Origin: an uncultured Paraprevotella sp.
GTDB taxonomy: Bacteria > Bacteroidota > Bacteroidia > Bacteroidales > Bacteroidaceae
Direction: 5' to 3'
NCBI GenBank assembly: GCA_900546665.1
Contig: URDY01000020.1
Span: 1-54,363, forward strand
Length of the DNA stretch: 54,363 bases
How positions within the stretch are numbered: the first letter of the stretch is position 1; each line of letters starts with the position of its first letter. The notes beneath the pieces are model-generated. The model ran no database searches. It saw nothing but the letters and a program-made list of their open reading frames with translations, and had not been told where the DNA came from. This document shows positions 11,738 through 19,810 of the stretch, piece after piece. Position numbers and translations under genes: made by a program.

Positions 11738-12693
11738 TGGAACAGAAAACAATCTATATGGCTCCCATGCAGGGGGTGACAGAAGCGCCTTTCCGGAATG
11801 CGTTTGACAAATATTTCGGTGGGGCGGACGGTTATTATACTCCCTTTATCCGATGGGAACACCAGGGGGTGAGGCGCAAGGACATGCGGGACATTGATCC
11901 GGAACGAAACAGTGTGGCCTGTCTGGTTCCGCAATTGATGGCAGGATCTCTGGAAGAAGCGGAAATGATATTGCCTTATATTCTGGAAATGGGATATAAG
12001 GAGGTAGATATCAACATGGGGTGTGCTTATCCGATGCTGACCAAGAAGAAAAAAGGCTGTGGCATCCTGCCGTATCCGGAAAACGTAGCCGATCTGCTGC
12101 GGATAGTTGACCGCCATCCTGATGTGAGTTTTTCTGTCAAGATCAGATTGGGTCTGTCAGACAAGGAGGAGTGTCTGTCGCTGGTTCCATTGTTTAACAG
12201 CATGCCTTTGAAACGCATAGTCGTGCATGCCAGAACGGGAGTCCAGCAATATGACGGTGATTGTGATGCGGAGGCTTTTGCGCGTTTTGCCAGTGTCTGT
12301 ACACATCCGGTGTTGTATAATGGAGATGCTCTGACTGGAAAAGGACTGGAGGGATGGCTCTCGGACGAAAGTCCGGCGGCAGGTGTCATGCTCGGAAGGG
12401 GACTGTTGGATGAACCCTGGAAGGCTGCCGAATACCGTTCGGGCAAGGTGTGGAGCCGTGAAGAGAAGATCCTGGCTTTGAGAAATCTTCATGCAGATGT
12501 TCTGGACTATTATGAACAGAATATCCTGGGAGGTGAGAAACAGCTTCTTACCAAGATGAAAGGTATATGGGAATATCTTCTTGTAAGCGGAAACAAAAAG
12601 GCACGCAAGAAAATCAGAAAAGCCCAGAAAATGGCTGATTATTCTGAGGCTGTTGGCACACTGATACGCGATATAGACCATCATGACGAGTAA
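11737..12693 (+). CDS. tRNA-dihydrouridine synthase family protein, 318 aa
   Basis: FMN-dependent reduction of uridine to dihydrouridine in tRNA D-loops. It has a TIM-barrel with the N-terminal FMN motif MAPMQGVTEAPFR, the catalytic Cys at 96 (INMGCAYP), Lys135 (SVKIRLG) and His164 in VVHARTG. The FMN phosphate region GDAL...MLGRGLL follows near residues 193-225. The usual NMGCP is NMGCAYP here, but the Cys is retained. Length is typical. It begins inside the stop of the TPR gene (TAATG), and the GH43 gene starts 22 nt after it. The subfamily (DusA, B or C) cannot be assigned. Confidence 0.88.
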   Translation: MEQKTIYMAPMQGVTEAPFRNAFDKYFGGADGYYTPFIRWEHQGVRRKDMRDIDPERNSVACLVPQLMAGSLEEAEMILPYILEMGYKEVDINMGCAYPMLTKKKKGCGILPYPENVADLLRIVDRHPDVSFSVKIRLGLSDKEECLSLVPLFNSMPLKRIVVHARTGVQQYDGDCDAEAFARFASVCTHPVLYNGDALTGKGLEGWLSDESPAAGVMLGRGLLDEPWKAAEYRSGKVWSREEKILALRNLHADVLDYYEQNILGGEKQLLTKMKGIWEYLLVSGNKKARKKIRKAQKMADYSEAVGTLIRDIDHHDE

Positions 12694-12715
12694 TAATTTT
12701 ATAGTATAGAAATCC

Positions 12716-13717
12716 ATGAAACACATTATTCTGTTTGGACTGTTGGCAGGAATGGGGATATCAGCTGTGAATGCACAGGAAATTCTGCCACCCCGTGAAG
12801 TGAAATATATTCAGACACCGATGGTGCATGATCCGGTCATGGCCAAGGAAGGTGATACCTATTATTTGTTTTCTACTGGTTGGAATGTGTCGGTCATGTC
12901 TACCAAGGATCTGAAAAACTGGTCGGTAGAGAAAGATGTGTTCCCGAGTGCACCCCAGTGGGCCGTAGACAAAATCAAAGGATATAAAGGACATACCTGG
13001 GCTCCTGATATTTTGTTCCATAATGGTGTTTATCATCTCTTTTACAGTTGTTCCACTTTCGGAAAGAATACTTCGGCTATCGGACATGCCTACAGATCGA
13101 AACTGGCGGCAGATAAGGGTGAACCCTGGACCGATACCGGCGAAGTGATAGCTTCTCAGGAAGGGGTGAGCGATTATAATGCCATTGATCCGAATGTAGT
13201 CATTGATGAAAACGGTAAACCCTGGATGACATTCGGGTCTTTTTGGGGCGGTATCAAGATGGTGGAACTGACCGACAATATGGAGAAGGTGGCAGGAGAC
13301 ACGGTATATACCTTGTGTGACAGACTGGTGCCGGACAGCCTGGGACATCGAAGAGGAGTCAATGCGGTGGAAGCTCCGTTTATTTTCTTCAACGACGGTT
13401 ATTATTACCTTTTTGTATCGTTTGATTATTGTTGCAGAGGGCTCAAGAGTACGTATAAGGTCATGGTAGGACGTTCTGACAAGGTGACCGGACCTTATCT
13501 GGACAAAGAGGGACGTGACCTGGCTGCAGGCGGTGGTTCTCTGCTGGTGGCTTCTACGGATGACCTGGTGGCGATAGGTCACAGTTCGGCTTACCGTTTT
13601 GGTGACAAGTGTTATTTCCTGGCACATGGTTATAGCCGGAAGCAGGAAGGAGCCAGTGTCCTGTTCCTGAAAGAAATGAGTTTCGATTCGGACGGATGGC
13701 CGGTATTGGGAGATTGA
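12716..13717 (+). CDS. Secreted glycoside hydrolase family 43, endo-arabinanase-like, 333 aa
   Basis: Signal peptide to about residue 20 (SAVNAQ), then a single five-bladed beta-propeller. The three GH43 acids are visible: Asp39 in VHDPVM (general base), Asp158 in AIDPNV (pKa modulator) and Glu219 in AVEAPF (general acid). WAPDI and GSFWGG motifs resemble the alpha-L-arabinanase branch of GH43, so endo-1,5-arabinanase activity is the best guess; xylosidase or arabinofuranosidase are alternatives. It lacks an accessory C-terminal domain. It probably belongs to the gyrA-dus transcript or a sub-operon with the C11 peptidase. An arabinose catabolic cluster lies ~15 kb away, so arabinan fragments could feed it. 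Confidence 0.85.
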   Translation: MKHIILFGLLAGMGISAVNAQEILPPREVKYIQTPMVHDPVMAKEGDTYYLFSTGWNVSVMSTKDLKNWSVEKDVFPSAPQWAVDKIKGYKGHTWAPDILFHNGVYHLFYSCSTFGKNTSAIGHAYRSKLAADKGEPWTDTGEVIASQEGVSDYNAIDPNVVIDENGKPWMTFGSFWGGIKMVELTDNMEKVAGDTVYTLCDRLVPDSLGHRRGVNAVEAPFIFFNDGYYYLFVSFDYCCRGLKSTYKVMVGRSDKVTGPYLDKEGRDLAAGGGSLLVASTDDLVAIGHSSAYRFGDKCYFLAHGYSRKQEGASVLFLKEMSFDSDGWPVLGD

Positions 13718-13752
13718 GAAAAACGGCGTAGAACTATTGTAAATACACTTTT

Positions 13753-14976
13753 ATGAGAAAAGGATTCTTGAAGTTTAGAAATTTTTGGGGAATAGCAGCA
13801 TGTCTGTTATGCCTGACGGCTTGTGAGGAAGAAGAGCAGACTAAAGGTGGAACTGAAACGGAAAAGGAGGCTACCATACTGGTTTCTATGGTGGGTGAGA
13901 ACGACTTGTCCAGTTATCTTGAAACCAATATTGCCAATATGATGAGCGGATACGAAATGTCTGATGTGTCAGCCAATATATTGGTGTATATGGATATCGA
14001 CGAACAGCCGGAACTTTATCTTATAGACAAGAACGTGAATGGGACTCCCAGAAAGAGCCTTGTGAAGACTTATGCCGATCAGATGGCCGTTGATCCGGAA
14101 GTCATGAACAAGGTAATCAACGAGGTGTTTCAGACTTATCCGTCCAAGCGCAAGGCGCTTATTCTGTCATCGCATGCAGACGGCAGCCTGTATCAGCAGA
14201 ATACCATTTCCAAACGTTCCTTCGGTATGGAAAAGAAGGACGGAATCTATTATGGCATGAATGTTACCGATTTGAAGGACGGGTTGGAGAATATTCCTTA
14301 TCTGGATGTGCTGATGTTTGATGCCTGTCTTATGGCCAATGTTGAGACAGCTTTTGAACTTCGTGACTGTGCGCACTATATGCTGGCTGCTCCAAATTCC
14401 GTACCGGCAGAAGGTTTTCCGTATCATAAGATAATGCCGGATCTGCTTAAGATGGATGAAGCGAGTCTGAAAAAGGTTCTGGACGGCTATATGTATTATT
14501 TCCATCATAACAATGTGCAGTGGGATGATTTCGTTGCAATCAGCCTGACAGATCTGACCAAAATGGACCAGGTGGCCCTGGAAATGGACTCGCTCAGCAG
14601 GGTTGATGGTGTGGAAGAGAGAATAGACCGGTTGGTGGCTGCCAATATACAGATGTATGAACTGGGCTACGAATTGTATGACTGCGGTAACTGGCTGGAC
14701 AGTATCGGTGGCGGATCCGGACAGTTGCAGAATGTGAAGACGGCTCTCGAACAGGCCGTAGTGTATAAGCTGCACAGTGATTATGCTTCAGTCAGTGACT
14801 GGGGTACATTACGTCTTCCCATCACGGACGAGAGATACAGCGGACTGAATACGAATCTGCCCGATCTGTACATTACAACTCAGGAAGTCAGACAACGAAG
14901 ATTCTTTGTAACGCTTGACTGGTACCGTTCGGCCGGATTATGGCGTTTCCCCGTTTACAATGCTTATGAGGAATAG
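13753..14976 (+). CDS. Clostripain-type (C11) cysteine peptidase lipoprotein, 407 aa
   Basis: The lipobox LTAC puts the lipidated Cys at 24, followed by an acidic Glu-rich stretch of the kind linked to surface export of Bacteroidetes lipoproteins. The C11 caspase-like fold shows the catalytic His141 in ILSSHADGS and Cys192 in LMFDACLMANVE. Family enzymes cleave after Arg or Lys and mature autocatalytically. It starts 35 nt after the GH43 gene in the same direction and precedes the fabI promoter. Family membership is firm; the substrate is unknown. Confidence 0.88.
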   Translation: MRKGFLKFRNFWGIAACLLCLTACEEEEQTKGGTETEKEATILVSMVGENDLSSYLETNIANMMSGYEMSDVSANILVYMDIDEQPELYLIDKNVNGTPRKSLVKTYADQMAVDPEVMNKVINEVFQTYPSKRKALILSSHADGSLYQQNTISKRSFGMEKKDGIYYGMNVTDLKDGLENIPYLDVLMFDACLMANVETAFELRDCAHYMLAAPNSVPAEGFPYHKIMPDLLKMDEASLKKVLDGYMYYFHHNNVQWDDFVAISLTDLTKMDQVALEMDSLSRVDGVEERIDRLVAANIQMYELGYELYDCGNWLDSIGGGSGQLQNVKTALEQAVVYKLHSDYASVSDWGTLRLPITDERYSGLNTNLPDLYITTQEVRQRRFFVTLDWYRSAGLWRFPVYNAYEE

Positions 14977-15005
14977 ACGCGAGATACGGAAACTGCACTA
15001 TAATG

Positions 15006-15036
15006 TTGGAAATGTGCAAAATTATCTGTAACTTTG
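15006..15036 (+). promoter_or_regulatory. fabI promoter
   Basis: TTG at 15006-15008, a 20-bp spacer, then TAACTTTG at 15029-15036, matching TAnnTTTG. The expected start near 15042 gives a ~31-nt leader to the fabI ATG. Confidence 0.7.
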
Positions 15037-15072
15037 TAACCGAAAAATATTTATCACTTATATTAGACAGTA

Positions 15073-15933
15073 ATGGCTTATAACTTATTAAAAGGTAAAC
15101 GCGGTATTATTTTTGGAGCATTGAATGATGCTTCCATCGCGTGGAAAGTAGCGGAGCGTTCCGTAGAGGAAGGTGCACAAATCGTATTGACCAATACGCC
15201 GGTAGCATGCCGTATGGGAACAATCGCAGAGCTGGCCGAAAAAACAGGTGCCACAGTTATTCCGGCAGATGCCACTTCTGTAGAAGATCTGGAGAACCTG
15301 TTCGTAGAAGCCCAGAAAGTTTTGGGTGGAAAGATTGACTTCGTATTGCACTCTGTTGCCATGAGTGCCAACATGCGCAAGAAGCGTACTTACGATGATC
15401 TGGATTACAATCTTTTGGGAAAGACTTTGGATATTTCTGCCATTTCATTCCATAAGATGATTCAGACAGCCAAGAAGCTGGATGCCATCAGTGATAACGG
15501 ATCCATACTGGCATTGAGCTATGTGGCTGCACAGCGTACGTTCTTCGGATATAATGACATGGCTGATGCCAAGAGCCTTTTGGAATCTATCGCCCGTAGC
15601 TTCGGTTACATATACGGACGCGAAAAGGGTGTGCGTGTCAATACCATTTCACAGTCACCTACCTTTACGACAGCTGGCGGTGGAATTAAAGGATTCGACG
15701 GCCTGTATGACTTTAGCGACCGTATGTCACCATTGGGTAATGCCAGTGCCGATGAATGTGCCGACTATTGCGTAGTCATGTTCTCTGACCTGACCAAGAA
15801 GGTAACCATGCAGAATCTCTATCACGACGGCGGTTTCTCAAAGATGGGTATGTCGTTGCGTGGTATGGTACAATATCAGAAGTCATTCATTGACGAGAAC
15901 CGCGATGAAAATGGAAAAATCATATACGGATAA
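15073..15933 (+). CDS. fabI: Enoyl-[acyl-carrier-protein] reductase (NADH) FabI, 286 aa
   Basis: Last step of each fatty-acid elongation cycle, reducing trans-2-enoyl-ACP with NADH. It is an SDR-type Rossmann protein with the FabI-specific N-terminus KGKRGIIFGALNDASIAW. The catalytic set is Tyr150, Tyr160 and Lys167 (YNDMADAK), matching E. coli Tyr146/Tyr156/Lys163. SQSPTFTTAGGGIKGF corresponds to the flexible substrate-binding loop. It is about 20 residues longer than E. coli FabI, with the extra residues at the C-terminus. It has its own promoter and is followed by an unusually long perfect terminator hairpin. Confidence 0.96.
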   Translation: MAYNLLKGKRGIIFGALNDASIAWKVAERSVEEGAQIVLTNTPVACRMGTIAELAEKTGATVIPADATSVEDLENLFVEAQKVLGGKIDFVLHSVAMSANMRKKRTYDDLDYNLLGKTLDISAISFHKMIQTAKKLDAISDNGSILALSYVAAQRTFFGYNDMADAKSLLESIARSFGYIYGREKGVRVNTISQSPTFTTAGGGIKGFDGLYDFSDRMSPLGNASADECADYCVVMFSDLTKKVTMQNLYHDGGFSKMGMSLRGMVQYQKSFIDENRDENGKIIYG

Positions 15934-15952
15934 GGTATAGATTAGAATTTCT

Positions 15953-16022
15953 AAAAAAAGCAGTCTGTTATTTTGCAAAAATGATTATATTTGCGCTCTA
16001 AAAATAACAGACTGCTTTTTTT
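15953..16022 (+). terminator. 22-bp perfect terminator hairpin of fabI
   Basis: The arms 15953-15974 and 16001-16022 are perfect reverse complements, beginning with seven A and ending with seven T. The 26-nt loop (15975-16000) carries GCAAA...TTTGC and a consensus -7 promoter box. The hairpin has the A- and T-tracts of a bidirectional terminator. Confidence 0.9.
15986..15993 (+). promoter_or_regulatory. -7 promoter box inside the terminator loop, for the ACT/UPF0210 pair
   Basis: TATATTTG matches TAnnTTTG exactly. Initiation near 15999-16001 would make an RNA containing only the 3' arm of the hairpin, which cannot fold into the terminator. The -33 position falls in the 5' arm and has no clear TTTG, so the box is moderate evidence. 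Confidence 0.55.
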
Positions 16023-16049
16023 ATGCAGTTTTTTTATGCACTAACGATT

Positions 16050-16322
16050 ATGAACAAGACAATCATTACAGTTGTAGGAAAAGATGCCGTGGGTATCATT
16101 GCCAAGGTTTGTACTTATCTGGCTGAAAATAAAGCCAATATTCTGGATATTTCCCAGACTATCGTTCAGGATTACTTTAATATGATGATGATAGCTGACT
16201 TGAGTCATGTAGAAAAGTCGTTTGAGATGGTTGCCAATGAATTGGCTGAAGTAGGCCAGTCTTTGGGCGTGCAGGTTAAGTGCCAGCGCGAGGAGATCTT
16301 CGATAAAATGCACCGTATCTAA
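16050..16322 (+). CDS. ACT-domain protein, UPF0237 family, 90 aa
   Basis: A single ACT domain (beta-alpha-beta-beta-alpha-beta) spanning the whole protein: [20 protein letters not shown] at the start, then [24 protein letters not shown] domains bind amino acids or act as regulatory dimers. The ATG at 16050 is chosen over an in-frame ATG at 16023 because the latter overlaps the terminator arm and the family is ~90 residues. It is paired with UPF0210 16 nt downstream, an arrangement conserved in many bacteria, implying joint function. No ligand is known to me. Confidence 0.9.
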   Translation: MNKTIITVVGKDAVGIIAKVCTYLAENKANILDISQTIVQDYFNMMMIADLSHVEKSFEMVANELAEVGQSLGVQVKCQREEIFDKMHRI

Positions 16323-16338
16323 TCTAAAGCGGATTCTT

Positions 16339-17703
16339 ATGATAAATATATTTGAAGTGCTCGAAACCAATAAAATGATCGAGCAGGAGAATCTTGACGT
16401 CCGGACCATTACAATGGGTATCAATCTGTTGGATTGTGCAGACAGTGACTTGAACCGTCTGTGTGACAAAATATATGAAAAGATAACCAGACTGGCCAAG
16501 GATCTTGTCAAGACGGGGGAGGATATATCCAGAGAATATGGAATACCTATTGTCAACAAACGCGTGTCAATCACTCCGATCTCACTGGTAGGCGGTTCTG
16601 CATGCCGGACTCCGGAAGATTATGTCCAGATTGCCAAAACGCTGGATCGGGCAGCCAAGACTGTCGGCATTAACTTTTTGGGCGGTTATTCGGCCATTGT
16701 GTCAAAGGGAATGTCGAAAAGTGATGAATTGTTGATTCGTTCTATTCCGCAGGCTTTGGCTGAAACTGAATTTATTTGCAGCTCGGTCAATGTCGGATCA
16801 ACCAAGACCGGTATCAATATGGATGCTGTCAGACTGATGGGAGAGATTGTTCTCCAGACGGCTGAGCGCACCAAGGAAAGAGATTCTTTGGGATGTGCCA
16901 AGCTGGTGGTGCTTTGCAATGCACCTGATGACAACCCTTTCATGGCCGGTGCCTTCCATGGTGTTTCTGAAGCGGACGCCATTATCAATGTGGGTGTGAG
17001 TGGTCCGGGTGTTGTCAAATATGCTCTGTCGCAGATACGTGGTGAGAGTTTTGAGGTGTTGTGTGAGACGATTAAACGTACGGCATTTAAAATTACCCGT
17101 GTAGGACAGTTGGTTGCTCAGGAAGCATCAAGGCGTCTGGGTGTACCTTTCGGTATCATCGATCTGTCTTTGGCTCCAACACCGGCTGTAGGTGACAGTG
17201 TAGCTGAGATCCTGGAAGAAATAGGTCTGGAACGAGCCGGTGCTCCTGGTACGACAGCTGCATTGGCTTTGCTTAACGATCAGGTGAAAAAAGGCGGTGT
17301 GATGGCTTCGTCTTATGTAGGAGGATTAAGTGGTGCGTTCATTCCGGTGAGTGAGGATCAGGGTATGATTGACGCGGTGGAAGCCGGTGCACTTACACTT
17401 GAGAAACTGGAAGCAATGACTTGTGTATGTTCAGTAGGATTGGATATGATAGCAATTCCCGGTGATACGCCGGCAACGACTATTGCGGGCATTATAGCTG
17501 ATGAATCAGCCATTGGTATGATAAACCAGAAAACAACGGCTGTACGTATCATTCCGGTAATAGGCAAGAAGGTGGGTGATACGGTTGAGTTTGGCGGTTT
17601 GCTGGGATATGCTCCGGTTATGCCAGTCAACTCTTTCTGTTGCAGTGATTTTGTGAACCGTAAAGGCCGTATACCTGCGCCGATACATAGTTTTAAGAAC
17701 TAG
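16339..17703 (+). CDS. UPF0210 (DUF711) protein, 454 aa
   Basis: A conserved uncharacterised protein recognised by [16 protein letters not shown] near the start, the [15 protein letters not shown] and [18 protein letters not shown] segments, and [18 protein letters not shown] near the C-terminus. Length is normal for the family. It is predicted cytosolic. The ACT-domain protein immediately upstream is its usual partner, which suggests control by a small amino-acid-like ligand; that is inference. Structures of relatives have been described as resembling formate-lyase-like barrels, but no reaction is established as far as I know. Confidence 0.92.
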   Translation: MINIFEVLETNKMIEQENLDVRTITMGINLLDCADSDLNRLCDKIYEKITRLAKDLVKTGEDISREYGIPIVNKRVSITPISLVGGSACRTPEDYVQIAKTLDRAAKTVGINFLGGYSAIVSKGMSKSDELLIRSIPQALAETEFICSSVNVGSTKTGINMDAVRLMGEIVLQTAERTKERDSLGCAKLVVLCNAPDDNPFMAGAFHGVSEADAIINVGVSGPGVVKYALSQIRGESFEVLCETIKRTAFKITRVGQLVAQEASRRLGVPFGIIDLSLAPTPAVGDSVAEILEEIGLERAGAPGTTAALALLNDQVKKGGVMASSYVGGLSGAFIPVSEDQGMIDAVEAGALTLEKLEAMTCVCSVGLDMIAIPGDTPATTIAGIIADESAIGMINQKTTAVRIIPVIGKKVGDTVEFGGLLGYAPVMPVNSFCCSDFVNRKGRIPAPIHSFKN

Positions 17704-17750
17704 AAGGTGTTTATCACTATTTCCTAATATGCAGAATTCATTCTGATATG

Positions 17751-17796
17751 AAAAGGCTGCCAACTCAGAAAACTCTCGGGTTGGCAGCCTTTTTTA
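17751..17796. terminator. Bidirectional terminator between UPF0210 and the DUF3298 gene
   Basis: Stem AAAAGGCTGCCAAC (17751-17764) with GTTGGCAGCCTTTT (17780-17793 and following Ts). A and T tracts flank both sides, and the genes converge here. Confidence 0.9.
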
Positions 17797-17821
17797 TATC
17801 AGTAATATGCGTGCTTTTGTT

Positions 17822-18718
17822 TCAGGGCCAGAGCTGTATCGGTTTTTTACGGGTGGCAATGGAGTCGTTGTAACTTTCTGCCAAAGGAAGAGCTGTGGCC
17901 GTAAAATAGTTTTTAAGTATCTCATAAGGTATGGTGCATGAAGGACGTCCTGAGGCATAAGGTGCTATCTCATACTGCTGATAAACAAACTGGACACCGT
18001 CTTTCATGAACAGAGGATCTGTTTGCGGAAGAGGAAAATCATCATATTCGTCAATAAGAAGTTTTTCTCTGAAAGCCTTTTCATCCTTTTCTTTGAAGTA
18101 GAGATGCTGGATTCCGGAAGCTATGAATGTTCTGATAGCCTCTATACTGTCTTTCTTGAACACGTTCCAACCCATTCTGCGGCCATCTGATTTACGGAAA
18201 ACAACGCCGTCGAAACTTTCGCCACCATGAGCTGCACCGGAAGTATATTGATAAATTTCCTGTGTGTAAGTTACGAATTGTCCTGTTTCGAATGCATTGC
18301 GGAACTGTATATAGTAGACTGATTGTCCCATTGACTGGTTCTCGCCAAATTCTTCCATGTCTTTTTTCATGCGTGCAGAATAGGCTTTGCCGTAATGTTC
18401 GAGTACTTTCTTTCCATCTGCAAGGTCACCGTTATAATCTCCTCCCATTGATTCACTAATCCATTCTCTGATGTTTTGTACCAGAAACGGTGAACCGTTG
18501 GTGGGGTAGTCTGCGTAAAGTTTGCATCCTATCGACGTTTTGTTTTCTTCCCAAGGGGTATCGGAAGTAGTGAAGCTGGCTGCTTCTTTGTCTTTCTGTT
18601 CTTCGCTATTCTGTTGGACCTTTTTTATGCATCCTGTGTTCATGCAGGTCATACCGAACAGACATAAACCGATGGTCAGCCAATTGTGGATTTTTGTTCT
18701 TTTTATCATATTTTTCAT
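17822..18718 (-). CDS. DUF3298/DUF4163-like lipoprotein, 298 aa
   Basis: N-terminal basic region and hydrophobic stretch ending in the lipobox MNTGC (Cys30), so a lipoprotein. The body carries the RsiV-like DUF3298 pattern: a PY-type N-lobe, the signature YTSGAAHGGESFDGVVF (around residues 158-174), then YEIAPYASGRPSCTIPYEILKNYF near the C-terminus. Related domains occur in anti-sigma factors and lysozyme-binding proteins, but here there is no transmembrane anti-sigma part. A second in-frame ATG lies three codons in. Its role in the envelope is unknown. It is convergent with UPF0210 and divergent from the SDR gene. Confidence 0.82.
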   Translation of the reverse strand: MKNMIKRTKIHNWLTIGLCLFGMTCMNTGCIKKVQQNSEEQKDKEAASFTTSDTPWEENKTSIGCKLYADYPTNGSPFLVQNIREWISESMGGDYNGDLADGKKVLEHYGKAYSARMKKDMEEFGENQSMGQSVYYIQFRNAFETGQFVTYTQEIYQYTSGAAHGGESFDGVVFRKSDGRRMGWNVFKKDSIEAIRTFIASGIQHLYFKEKDEKAFREKLLIDEYDDFPLPQTDPLFMKDGVQFVYQQYEIAPYASGRPSCTIPYEILKNYFTATALPLAESYNDSIATRKKPIQLWP

Positions 18719-18884
18719 TTTAAATTATCTTTTATGCGAAAGTACGGAATTATTTGAGATTTTTCGAATGAATTCATCCCAAAAACTGTTAAGTGGAAAG
18801 CCAAATGAAAAAAAACGGTGCGGATCTCGGGAAAATGATTTAATCCTATTATTTTTGTTCGGTAAAATCCGTCATATTTTGATT

Positions 18885-19622
18885 ATGCAGAATAGAAAAC
18901 GTATTATCATTGTGGGTGCCACTTCCGGATTGGGCAGAGGATTGGCTGAATGTTATATTTCAAAAGGATGTCAGGTCGGTATTGTCGGACGTCGTAGTGA
19001 GATTTTGGCAGAGATGGCAGAAGGCCGTCAGAATGTATATAAGATGACAGCGGATGTAACCGATCTGCATACGGTGACCGAATGTCTGGAGCGTTTGCGG
19101 AATGAAATGGGAGGAATGGACTGTCTGGTTTTGTGTTCCGGTGTGGGACGTATAAATCCTGAGCTGAATTTCCATATGGAATTACCAACCGTTGATACCA
19201 ATGTGAGAGGATGGACGGCCGTAGTTGACTGGGCTTTTCTGTTCTTTATGAAGCAAGGTTACGGACAGCTGGCAGCTATATCTTCTGTGGCCGGGTTGTG
19301 TGGACTGGCTCCAGCACCTGCTTATGCTGCTTCCAAGGCTTATCAGATTCATTATCTGGAGTCATTGCGGCAGCGTGTCAGGATTGCGAAGAAGAAAGTG
19401 GTAGTGACTGATATACGTCCGGGGTTTGTGCGTACACCGTTATTGGGGCATCCGGAAAGACTCTTTTGGGTAGATGAACCGGAGAAAGCAGTGTCTGCCA
19501 TTCATAAGGTTATAGAGAGTGGTCGGGCAGCTGCAGTCATTACCCGTCGGTGGGCCTGTCTGGCTCCGTTGATGAAGGTTGCACCGGAATGGCTGGTGGC
19601 TATGATTCTTCGGAAAGCCTGA
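18885..19622 (+). CDS. Short-chain dehydrogenase/reductase, 245 aa
   Basis: NAD(P)-dependent oxidoreductase of the classical SDR type. It has the nucleotide motif VGATSGLGRGL (10-20), the active-site Ser near 133-134 (AISSVAG) and YAASK with Tyr147 and Lys151. The Arg pair after beta-2 (GRRSE) suggests NADP(H) preference. The ATG at 18885 is chosen because the nucleotide fold begins five residues later; the long in-frame extension upstream overlaps the divergent lipoprotein gene. The C-terminus (ITRRWACLAPLMKVAPEWLVAMIL) is hydrophobic and may bind a membrane or lipid substrate. The substrate is unknown. Confidence 0.9.
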   Translation: MQNRKRIIIVGATSGLGRGLAECYISKGCQVGIVGRRSEILAEMAEGRQNVYKMTADVTDLHTVTECLERLRNEMGGMDCLVLCSGVGRINPELNFHMELPTVDTNVRGWTAVVDWAFLFFMKQGYGQLAAISSVAGLCGLAPAPAYAASKAYQIHYLESLRQRVRIAKKKVVVTDIRPGFVRTPLLGHPERLFWVDEPEKAVSAIHKVIESGRAAAVITRRWACLAPLMKVAPEWLVAMILRKA

Positions 19623-19736
19623 GATTTTCGGTTGTGAAGACGGGACCGACCCGTGAACTTCGTAAGAAAATGAATCGATGGTTATTGGATTTCAGCTGAT
19701 GGAGGAGTCGGATGTGTTTTCCTGTCTTAACCGATC

Positions 19737-19792
19737 TAAAAAAATTAATGCAGGAGAAAAGCATTGTATTTTTCTTCCTGCATTAATTTTAT
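19737..19792. terminator. Bidirectional terminator between SDR and DUF2264 genes
   Basis: Perfect 15-bp stem (19741-19755 with 19776-19790) with A-rich and T-rich flanks, between convergent genes. Confidence 0.85.
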
Positions 19793-19810
19793 GAAATTCT
19801 TGATTGCATT

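Noticed and set aside
18522..18884. N-terminal extension of the SDR from an ATG at 18522
   Set aside because: It overlaps the divergent lipoprotein gene and has unrelated composition; the nucleotide-binding fold begins at the ATG at 18885.
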